Shown in pieces: positions 1 to 5,281 of a stretch of 9,486 nt of DNA. Position 1 is the stretch's first letter; each line of letters starts with the position of its first letter. The notes under the pieces are model-generated. The model saw nothing but the letters and a program-made list of their open reading frames with translations. It did not search any database and was not told the DNA's origin. The stretch lies in the NCBI GenBank assembly GCA_964460315.1, contig CAYWPQ010000039.1, positions 1 through 9,486 of the forward strand, given 5' to 3'. A program made the position numbers and the translations under genes. The stretch is from Lacustribacter sp964460315 (GTDB lineage: Bacteria; Pseudomonadota; Gammaproteobacteria; Burkholderiales; Burkholderiaceae_A).

Positions 1-14
1 AAACTCTTCAGTTC
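1..14 (-). rRNA. rrs: 16S rRNA, extreme 5' end (partial)
   Basis: Read on the minus strand, the last bases are GAACTGAAGAGTTT. This matches the start of bacterial 16S rRNA (E. coli AAATTGAAGAGTTTGATC) and includes the AGAGTTT of the universal 27F primer site. Only about 14 nt lie inside the window; the rest of the gene runs off the left edge. The upstream leader with boxA, boxC and a strong promoter supports the call. The exact mature 5' end is inferred by alignment to E. coli from memory and could be off by one or two bases. Confidence 0.9.
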
Positions 15-68
15 AATCTCGTGGCGTCTAATTTACATCTGACGCAATATTTCTTAACTCAACAAATT

Positions 69-102
69 GACGAGTATTTCTCTTGACAGATAAATACACG
101 TC
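69..102 (-). other. pre-16S leader hairpin proximal to 16S
   Basis: GACG-A-GTATTT (69-79) is complementary to AAATAC-A-CGTC (92-102). The stem is 10 bp with one A-A mismatch (T-T in the sense RNA) around a 12-nt loop. It sits about 55 nt upstream of mature 16S. Leader hairpins here typically serve processing or 30S assembly; that role is inferred. Confidence 0.6.
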
Positions 103-129
103 TATTTTGTGAGCACTTAGTTTTTGAGA

Positions 130-179
130 GCAGCATTGCTTGCCCATGACTGACGCCATTGGCAAGCGTTGTCTGCTGC
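130..179 (-). other. two-tier leader hairpin
   Basis: An outer stem GCAGCA (130-135) pairs with TGCTGC (174-179). An inner stem GCTTGCC (138-144) pairs with GGCAAGC (161-167). An asymmetric internal loop separates them. Thirteen base pairs in two helices are unlikely by chance in a leader of this length. It lies between boxC and the 16S-proximal hairpin, so it is probably a processing or assembly structure of pre-rRNA. Confidence 0.6.
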
Positions 180-191
180 GCTATTACCCCA

Positions 192-202
192 AGTGCCCAC
201 AC
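192..202 (-). promoter_or_regulatory. rrn boxC element
   Basis: On the minus strand this reads GTGTGGGCACT, the same as the boxC segment downstream of boxA in the E. coli rrn leader (TGTGTGGGCACTC). It follows boxA in the expected order. This is a match to remembered E. coli sequence, and the function in this organism is inferred. Confidence 0.7.
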
Positions 203-216
203 TTATCGGCTGTTCA

Positions 217-229
217 TTGTTAAAGAGCG
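217..229 (-). promoter_or_regulatory. rrn boxA antitermination site
   Basis: On the minus strand this reads CGCTCTTTAACAA, matching 12 of 13 bases of the E. coli rrn boxA (TGCTCTTTAACAA). In the known system, NusB-NusE bind boxA RNA and, with NusA and NusG, keep RNA polymerase resistant to Rho-dependent termination across the untranslated rRNA operon. Its position about 105 nt after the predicted transcription start fits. Confidence 0.88.
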
Positions 230-262
230 ATTCGCTTCATGACCCGCGCCTGCCAAATCGCT
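226..262 (-). other. inverted repeat next to boxA (boxB-like position)
   Basis: AGCGATT (226-232) is exactly complementary to AATCGCT (256-262), with 23 nt between. It occupies the place just upstream of boxA where E. coli leaders have the boxB hairpin, and its 3' arm overlaps the first bases of boxA. Folding could therefore affect boxA exposure. The pairing is seen; the role is inferred. Confidence 0.45.
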
Positions 263-274
263 GATTCAGAGCCT

Positions 275-300
275 CGTTAGGGCGTTCCGTTAAGGCGTTG
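275..300. repeat. 13-bp imperfect tandem repeat in rRNA leader
   Basis: Two abutting copies, CGTTAGGGCGTTC (275-287) and CGTTAAGGCGTTG (288-300), match at 11 of 13 positions. They lie in the early transcribed leader, between the promoter and boxA. No function is known to me. Confidence 0.6.
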
Positions 301-339
301 TTTCAGCGTTTTCACATGCACGAGCAGCGAAGAGATGGG

Positions 340-368
340 ATTATGACTAGTCTTTTTGGGGATGTCAA
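340..368 (-). promoter_or_regulatory. rRNA operon promoter (sigma70, P1-like)
   Basis: Minus strand -35 TTGACA (363-368) is a perfect consensus. The -10 CATAAT (340-345) is 5/6, and the spacer is exactly 17 bp. An A/T-rich palindrome, TCTTTTTAAAAAGA (383-396), lies roughly 50-63 bases upstream of the predicted start, where a distal UP element would sit. Position, strength and the boxA leader that follows identify it as the rrn promoter. I saw no clear second promoter in the leader. Confidence 0.85.
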
Positions 369-389
369 ATGCCCGATGGACATCTTTTT

Positions 390-421
390 AAAAAGAAGGG
401 GCTTTTTGGGTCTGACCCCCT
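390..421 (-). terminator. possible weak terminator after trpC
   Basis: On the minus strand, downstream of trpC, AGGGG (from 417-421) can pair with CCCCT (from 397-401), followed by TTCTTTTT. The stem is only 5 bp with a 15-nt loop, so this is a poor intrinsic terminator, but it is the only T-tract hairpin I can find between trpC and the rRNA promoter. The same T/A tract forms the presumed UP element. Confidence 0.25.
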
Positions 422-488
422 GACAGCAAGGCCCGGTGCGAAGGGTCGGCAGCCGAGGGGCCATCGGGACGCCTTGAAGCCCTACCAG

Positions 489-1298
489 TCAGGGCCTGAA
501 AAAAAGCTCTCGAAGCTGGTCGCCGGGTTGGTCAGCACGCATGAAGGCCTCGCCCACCAGGAAGGTGTGGACCCCGGCATCCCGCATTCGCTGGACGTCC
601 GCTCGGCTCAAAATGCCGCTTTCAGTCACCAGAATTCGGTCCTGAGGAATGAGTGGAAGCATCTCCAGCGTGGTCTCCAGGCGGGTTTCGAAGGTGCGCA
701 GGTTTCGATTGTTGATGCCAATCAGGGGCGACTGGCATTGCAAAGCCCGGCCCAGCTCGTCAACGTCATGAACCTCGATCAGAACATCCATTCCCAAACC
801 CAGCGCCAGCTTTTCAAGCGACTGCATTTGCTGGTCCGTGAGCGCCGCAGCAATCAGAAGAATGCAATCCGCCCCCCAGCTGCGCGCTTGAAGCACCTGA
901 TAGGGATCGATGATGAAATCTTTTCTTAGCACGGGGATGGAACAGGCCGCGCGAGCGCTCACGAGGTGCGCGGGGTCACCCTGAAAAAAATCATGATCGG
1001 TCAGAACCGATAAACACGCCGCGCCTGCGGCTTCGTAGTCCCGCGCAATCTCGGCAGGGTCATAAGGGTCTCGAAGCACGCCCTTGCTTGGACTGGCTCG
1101 TTTGATTTCACTGATCACCGCTGGAAGTCCTTGCTGATGCTTGGTACGAATCGCATGCAAAAAGCCCCGGGGCGATTGGCCTCTCTGCTGACGACGCTCA
1201 TCCATGAGCTCAAGCAGGCTTGATTCCGAAAGAAGCTGCTTGGCGGACGCAACCTCTTGCGCCTTCACGCGAAGAATTCGCTCAAGGATGTCAGACAT
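489..1298 (-). CDS. trpC: indole-3-glycerol-phosphate synthase
   Basis: This cytosolic (beta/alpha)8-barrel enzyme of tryptophan synthesis closes and decarboxylates 1-(2-carboxyphenylamino)-1-deoxyribulose 5-phosphate to indole-3-glycerol phosphate. The 269 residues are normal for the stand-alone enzyme; there is no fused TrpF domain as in E. coli. Visible family motifs are SEIKRASPSKG (63-73; E64, K66), VLRKDF (K126), LIEVH (E175), INNRNL (195-200) and TESG (225-228), matching the catalytic Glu/Lys/Asn set. I start at the ATG at 1298 because MSDILERI is the usual N-terminus and it overlaps the trpD stop by 8 bases. An in-frame extension up to 1379 would lie entirely inside trpD and has no family look. 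It is the last gene of the operon, about 120 bases before the rRNA promoter. Confidence 0.96.
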   Translation of the reverse strand: MSDILERILRVKAQEVASAKQLLSESSLLELMDERRQQRGQSPRGFLHAIRTKHQQGLPAVISEIKRASPSKGVLRDPYDPAEIARDYEAAGAACLSVLTDHDFFQGDPAHLVSARAACSIPVLRKDFIIDPYQVLQARSWGADCILLIAAALTDQQMQSLEKLALGLGMDVLIEVHDVDELGRALQCQSPLIGINNRNLRTFETRLETTLEMLPLIPQDRILVTESGILSRADVQRMRDAGVHTFLVGEAFMRADQPGDQLRELFFRP

Positions 1299-2331
1299 TC
1301 GCGGCCAGTCGCTGTGTGGTGGACACAAAGGCGTCGAGTTGTTTTCGTGCAGCGCCTGAGGCCAAGGCCTGCATGGCAAGCTGTACGGCCTCTTCCCAGC
1401 TTGATGCGCGATCAGAAGCCAAGAGCGCGCCGGCTGCGTTGATCGCGACGATGTCCCGAGCAGGGCCCGGGATGTTGTTGAGCGCCTCTCGCATCAGCCG
1501 CTCCGAAGCCTCTGCCGAATCCGCGCCAAGACCCTGCTGGAGCTCCGCTTCCGTGTAAACGGGAAAGCCGAACTGTTGCGCATTGATTGGGTAGCTCTGA
1601 ATCTGACCGTTCTTCAATTCGGCCACCACAGTCTCGCCAGAGAGTGCGATCTCATCAAGACCGCTCTTCGCATGAACGATCAAGACATGGGTGGAGCCCA
1701 ACTGCTTCAGCACCTCGGCCTGAGTGACGGTGAGGTCTTGGTGAAAGACGCCCATCAGCTGATGTTTCGCGCCAGCAGGATTGGTGAGCGGGCCAAGAAT
1801 ATTAAAAATTGTTCGAACACCAAGTTCTTTGCGCACCGGTGCAATGTGCTTCATGGCAGCGTGGTGGTTGGGCGCAAACATGAAGCCCACGCCTGTTTCA
1901 CGAATGCATGTGGCAACCTGCGTCGGTGAGAGCTGAATATTGGCACCAATCCGCTCAAGGATGTCAGCGCTGCCGCAGCTTGAGGAAACGGACCGGCCGC
2001 CATGCTTGGCCACCACCGCACCGGCTGCCGCCACCACGAACATCGCCGTGGTCGAGATGTTGAAGGTGTGCGCACCATCTCCGCCCGTGCCGCAGATATC
2101 CACCAGATGGGGTAGATCAAGATCAACATGGCTTGCAAATTCACGCATGACACTTGCGGCGGCTGCAATTTCAGTGGTTGTTTCTGACTTCACACGCAAG
2201 GCCATGAGAAAGCCCGCGGTCTGAATGGGAGATGCGTCGCCAGCCATGATCTGACGCATGATGGCCACCATCTCGTCATGGCTTAGATCGTTGCGCGCAA
2301 CCAATCGATTGAGGGCTTGAGAGATCAGCAT
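1291..2331 (-). CDS. trpD: anthranilate phosphoribosyltransferase
   Basis: This enzyme transfers the phosphoribosyl group from PRPP to anthranilate, the second committed step of tryptophan synthesis. It is 346 residues, typical of a stand-alone TrpD with no TrpG fusion. An all-alpha N-terminal domain (about 1-70) is followed by the PRPP-binding GTGGDG loop (81-86), the NIST segment (91-94), KHGGRSVSS (109-117), and the acidic DE pair (226-227) that binds the second magnesium. Arg170-region residues for anthranilate are present (PVRKELGVRTIFN, 165-177). The start at 2331 lies 9 bases after the trpG stop. No good Shine-Dalgarno is visible, which suggests coupling to trpG translation. It overlaps trpC by 8 bases. 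Confidence 0.96.
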   Translation of the reverse strand: MLISQALNRLVARNDLSHDEMVAIMRQIMAGDASPIQTAGFLMALRVKSETTTEIAAAASVMREFASHVDLDLPHLVDICGTGGDGAHTFNISTTAMFVVAAAGAVVAKHGGRSVSSSCGSADILERIGANIQLSPTQVATCIRETGVGFMFAPNHHAAMKHIAPVRKELGVRTIFNILGPLTNPAGAKHQLMGVFHQDLTVTQAEVLKQLGSTHVLIVHAKSGLDEIALSGETVVAELKNGQIQSYPINAQQFGFPVYTEAELQQGLGADSAEASERLMREALNNIPGPARDIVAINAAGALLASDRASSWEEAVQLAMQALASGAARKQLDAFVSTTQRLAANV

Positions 2332-2340
2332 GGGGTCGCG

Positions 2341-2934
2341 TTAGTCCGTCACGTTCGGATGGTCAAGAAAATTTTTCAGCATGGCATGGCCGTGCTCACT
2401 GAGGATTGATTCGGGGTGAAATTGAACGCCATGAAGCGCCAGACTGCGATGTTGAACCCCCATGATCTCTCCGTCATCGGTCCATGCGGTGACGACCAGA
2501 TCTTGAGGCAAAGACTCCCGCTCGATGGCCAAGGAGTGATAGCGAATCACCGTCATGGGGCAGGGAAGATTTCGAAAGACGCCCTGCCCGGTGTGCGAAA
2601 TCACCGAGGTCTTGCCGTGCATTAAGGTTTTTGCTCGAACCACTCTGCCGCCAAGCGCCGCACCAATCGCCTGATGCCCCAGGCAGACGCCAAGCAAGGG
2701 AATCTTCCCAAGCGCCTCACGAATCAGGGGGACCGAGATACCGGCCTCGCTCGGGCTGCACGGCCCGGGAGAGATGACGATTCGATCCGGGCGGGTTGCC
2801 GAGGGCCGATTCAGAATGTCGGCTGGCGTGAGTGCGTCATTGCGAACCGTCTCAACTTCGGCACCCAGCTCACCGAAGTACTGCACGAGGTTATAAGTAA
2901 ATGAATCGTAGTTATCGATCATCAGGACTTTCAT
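2341..2934 (-). CDS. trpG: anthranilate synthase component II (glutamine amidotransferase)
   Basis: This class I glutamine amidotransferase supplies ammonia from glutamine to TrpE. Its 197 residues are the normal length for a stand-alone subunit. It starts with the classic MKVLMIDNYDSFTYNL. It has the oxyanion-loop SPGPCSP (55-61), the nucleophile in GVCLGHQ (Cys84) and the catalytic His173/Glu175 in VQFHPES, so the triad is complete. In many proteobacteria the same TrpG also serves aminodeoxychorismate synthase; whether it does so here cannot be told from this window. The start ATG overlaps the trpE stop as ATGA and is preceded by a perfect AGGAGG, the best ribosome binding site in the operon. 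Confidence 0.96.
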   Translation of the reverse strand: MKVLMIDNYDSFTYNLVQYFGELGAEVETVRNDALTPADILNRPSATRPDRIVISPGPCSPSEAGISVPLIREALGKIPLLGVCLGHQAIGAALGGRVVRAKTLMHGKTSVISHTGQGVFRNLPCPMTVIRYHSLAIERESLPQDLVVTAWTDDGEIMGVQHRSLALHGVQFHPESILSEHGHAMLKNFLDHPNVTD

Positions 2935-4478
2935 TGGGAACCTCCTGATCGGGGCGCCGCCGGAGCGGGCGACACCAGTCCGTTTTCGGCAAGCTCGGCC
3001 GCACGGATCATTGCACGCGCCTTGTTTTCGGTTTCAAGCCATTCCTGCTCAAGGATCGAGTCGGCCACGATTCCCGCCGCCGCCTGTGCATGAAGCATTC
3101 CATCCTTCAGCACACCGGTTCGAATGGCGATGGCCAGGTCCATATCGCCCGCAAAGGAGAGGTAGCCACAGGCGCCGCCGTAAAGCCCACGCTTGGTGGG
3201 CTCAAGCTCGTCAATGATTTCCATGGCGCGAATCTTTGGCGCACCCGTGAGTGTTCCTGCAGGAAACGATGCACGAAGCACATCAAACGCGGTCAGGTCT
3301 GGCTTCAAAAGACCGTCAACATTCGACACGAGGTGCATCACGTGGGAATAGCGCTCAACCACCATCTGCTCGGTGACCTCCACCGTGCCCGTCTGCGCGA
3401 TGCGACCGATATCGTTGCGCGCAAGATCGATGAGCATGACGTGCTCGGCGCGCTCTTTGGGGTCCGCGATAAGTTCTTGCTCAAGCCGGAGGTCATCTTC
3501 CGGTGTGGCCCCCCGCGGCCGGGTTCCGGCAATGGGGCGAATGGTGACGCGTGTCTGCGGCTGGTCATCCACCTGCACCTTGTCCTGCCGCACAAGAATC
3601 TCCGGCGATGCACCAATGACGTGGAAGTCGCCGAAGTCATAGAAATACATGTAAGGCGATGGATTGATCGAGCGAAGTGCGCGGTACAAAGTGAGTGGCT
3701 CACCGGCATAAGGCTTTCGCAAGACCTGGCCAATCTGCACCTGCATGACATCGCCCGCGGCAATGTAGTCTTTCGCAACGGCAATGGCCTTGAGGTAATC
3801 GGGCTTGGCGAAATCTCGAATGACTTCGGTGGGTTTGAGCTTCGCCACCGATGGCGCCACGGCGGGCAAAGCCAGCTTCGCCTCCAGCCGATCGAGCTCG
3901 GTCAGCCCCGCCTGAAATGCAGATGAAGCCGAACTCTGGGCATGCGGATCGACATAAACCACGAGGTAAAGCTTGCCCGCAAGGTTATCGATGATGGCGA
4001 GCGCTTCGGTGAGCAGCAGCACGATATCGGGGATTGCGACCGGGTCGGACTTGTGCATGGCCTTGGGATTGCGAAGCCGAGGCTCGATGTGGCGCACGGT
4101 GTCGTAGCCGAAGTAGCCCGCAAGACCGCCACAGAAACGCGGCAACCCGGGTGTGATGGCCACTTTGAATCTTGCGAGATAGGCTTGCGCAAATGCGATT
4201 GGATCAGCGGCGAGCGATTCCACCACCTGGCCGTCGGTCATCACCTGTATCTGATCGTCTCGAGCCTCGATCCGGGTTCTTGCCGGCAAGCCAATGAACG
4301 AGTAACGGCCAAACCGCTCCCCACCCACGACGGACTCAAGAAGGTAGCTGTTCGGCTGATTGGCGAGCTTCAGGTAAAGCGACAGCGGCGTTTCAAGATC
4401 GGCCTGCAGCACCCGAACCAAGGGGATACGGTTGAAGCCCTGATCGGCCAGGGCCTGGAATTCCGACTGAGTGATCAC
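2931..4478 (-). CDS. trpE: anthranilate synthase component I
   Basis: TrpE converts chorismate plus ammonia (from TrpG) to anthranilate and pyruvate, the committed and feedback-controlled step. It is 515 residues, normal length. The N-terminal domain carries the tryptophan-inhibition motif LLES (46-49) with the second Ser at position 60, exactly LLES-x10-S, so allosteric inhibition should be intact. The C-terminal chorismate-binding domain shows IRPIAGTRPRG (313-323), DLARNDIGR (351-359), FPAGTLTGAPK (405-415), GLYGGACGY (431-439) and the metal-binding ExxWLETENKA region (477-487). The only sensible start is a GTG at 4478, since MITQSEFQALADQGFNRIPL fits the family N-terminus. It overlaps the rpe stop as GTGA, implying translational coupling. 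I see no trp leader or operator directly before it, because the upstream DNA is rpe coding sequence. Confidence 0.97.
   Translation of the reverse strand: MITQSEFQALADQGFNRIPLVRVLQADLETPLSLYLKLANQPNSYLLESVVGGERFGRYSFIGLPARTRIEARDDQIQVMTDGQVVESLAADPIAFAQAYLARFKVAITPGLPRFCGGLAGYFGYDTVRHIEPRLRNPKAMHKSDPVAIPDIVLLLTEALAIIDNLAGKLYLVVYVDPHAQSSASSAFQAGLTELDRLEAKLALPAVAPSVAKLKPTEVIRDFAKPDYLKAIAVAKDYIAAGDVMQVQIGQVLRKPYAGEPLTLYRALRSINPSPYMYFYDFGDFHVIGASPEILVRQDKVQVDDQPQTRVTIRPIAGTRPRGATPEDDLRLEQELIADPKERAEHVMLIDLARNDIGRIAQTGTVEVTEQMVVERYSHVMHLVSNVDGLLKPDLTAFDVLRASFPAGTLTGAPKIRAMEIIDELEPTKRGLYGGACGYLSFAGDMDLAIAIRTGVLKDGMLHAQAAAGIVADSILEQEWLETENKARAMIRAAELAENGLVSPAPAAPRSGGSQ
2941..2946 (-). promoter_or_regulatory. 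strong ribosome binding site of trpG
   Basis: AGGAGG on the minus strand, 6 bases from the trpG ATG and inside the last codons of trpE. It is a full anti-SD match, whereas the other trp genes here have weak sites. It fixes the trpG start. Confidence 0.85.
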
Positions 4479-5191
4479 GAGACCGTCGCCAACGCCTGAC
4501 GAAAATCGGCGATCACGCCGTGATAGCCGCCATCCGCGTCGGGCGCACCAAATACGGCGGAGCCCGCTACAAAAGTGTCAGCGCCCGCTGCGGCAGCCTT
4601 CGCGATGTTGTCGACCTTGATGCCACCGTCGACTTCAAGAAGGATGGGCTGGCCACCGTGACGGGTGTGTGCATCAATCTTCGCCCTGACCGCCGAAAGT
4701 TTGGCAAGTGTGCTGGCAATGAATGACTGACCACCGAAACCCGGGTTCACCGACATCAAGAGGACGATGTCCAGCTTGTCCATGATCCAGTCCATGTGCT
4801 CGATGGGGGTGCCGGGATTCAACACAATCCCTGCCTTACAACCCTGATCACGAATCAGCTGCAGCGTTCGATCCACATGGGGGGATGCCTCGGGGTGAAA
4901 GGTAATGAGGTTGGCGCCCGCCTTGGCGAAATCAACCACCAAGGCATCCACGGGGGAAACCATGAGATGCACATCGATCGGGATTTGGACATGGGGCCGA
5001 ATGGCCTTGCAGACCATTGGTCCAATGGTGAGATTGGGAACGTAATGGTTGTCCATCACGTCGAAGTGAATGAAATCTGCGCCCGCCGCTTCTACCCGGC
5101 GAACTTCTTCGCCGAGTCGTGCAAAATCTGCCGAAAGGATGCTGGGGGCAAGGCGATAGGTTTGGGGGCTGGGCGTGTTCATAGGGTTCAT
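4475..5191 (-). CDS. rpe: ribulose-phosphate 3-epimerase
   Basis: This enzyme interconverts ribulose 5-phosphate and xylulose 5-phosphate in the pentose phosphate and Calvin pathways. It is a metal-dependent (beta/alpha)8 barrel. Motifs are APSILSADFARLGEE (15-29), HFDVMDNHYVPN (42-53; His42 and catalytic Asp44), DVHLMV (73-78; His75), MSVNPGFGGQSF (146-157) and the second catalytic Asp in LEVDGG (Asp188). The 238 residues are slightly longer than usual because of an N-terminal tail and a C-terminal GAPDADGGYHG insertion. ATG at 5191 is chosen, with ATG at 5182 equally possible; neither has a clear Shine-Dalgarno. It lies 6 bases after the micro-ORF and overlaps trpE by 4. In many Burkholderiales gph sits between rpe and trpE; here it does not. 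Confidence 0.95.
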   Translation of the reverse strand: MNPMNTPSPQTYRLAPSILSADFARLGEEVRRVEAAGADFIHFDVMDNHYVPNLTIGPMVCKAIRPHVQIPIDVHLMVSPVDALVVDFAKAGANLITFHPEASPHVDRTLQLIRDQGCKAGIVLNPGTPIEHMDWIMDKLDIVLLMSVNPGFGGQSFIASTLAKLSAVRAKIDAHTRHGGQPILLEVDGGIKVDNIAKAAAAGADTFVAGSAVFGAPDADGGYHGVIADFRQALATVS

Positions 5192-5197
5192 TCTAGA

Positions 5198-5281
5198 TCA
5201 GCGCTTACCCCGCATGGTCCACCAGACAATGAAGATGAAGATGACCAAGGCGAGACCCGCCTCGAGGAATATCAGCCACAT
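5198..5281 (-). CDS. 27-residue single-pass membrane micro-protein ahead of rpe
   Basis: A short ORF of 27 codons begins MWLIFLEAGLALVIF and ends VWWTMRGKR. It has about 20 consecutive hydrophobic residues (2-22, broken by Glu7), a tandem Trp at 20-21, and a basic tail. That is the look of a small inner-membrane protein with its C-terminus in the cytosol. A plausible ribosome binding site (AAAGGG, about 8 bases before the ATG) supports translation. It ends 6 bases before rpe, so it likely heads the rpe-trp operon. I have a vague memory of similar tiny proteins in Burkholderiales, but cannot confirm a family. Alternatives are a regulatory leader peptide or a chance ORF overlapping the mltA promoter. 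An in-frame extension to 5416 is antisense to mltA and unlikely. Confidence 0.55.
   Translation of the reverse strand: MWLIFLEAGLALVIFIFIVWWTMRGKR

Larger units (their letters stand above)
15..333 (-). ncRNA. rRNA operon 5' leader (pre-16S)
   Basis: This gene-free stretch of about 320 nt lies between the rRNA promoter and mature 16S, and is transcribed on the minus strand. In order of transcription it holds a 13-bp imperfect tandem repeat, an inverted repeat beside boxA, boxA, boxC, a two-tier hairpin and a second hairpin nearest 16S. I see no credible ORF. In E. coli such leaders load the Nus antitermination complex and provide the 5' half of the RNase III processing stem. The 3' half would lie beyond 16S, outside the window. 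The +1 near 333 is estimated from the -10 position only. Confidence 0.85.

Noticed and set aside
369..929. 186-codon + strand open frame starting in the rRNA promoter
   Set aside because: Most of it is antisense to trpC, and its first part crosses the rRNA promoter region; no motif or ribosome binding site.
1299..1379. N-terminal extension of trpC to an ATG at 1379
   Set aside because: It lies within trpD and has no resemblance to TrpC N-termini; MSDILERI at 1298 fits the family.
3090..3926. 278-codon + strand open frame inside trpE
   Set aside because: It is antisense to well-conserved trpE motifs, has no recognisable domain, and is typical of the shadow frames opposite a moderately G+C-rich gene.
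5150..5225. Classical attenuator terminator after the Trp-Trp codons
   Set aside because: Only a weak GGGGT/ACCC pairing can be drawn and no T-run follows, so a classical Rho-independent attenuator is not supported.
5175..5279. N-terminal extension of mltA to 5175
   Set aside because: It would overlap rpe and the whole micro-ORF and put about 45 residues before the hydrophobic signal core; 5280 gives a normal signal peptide.
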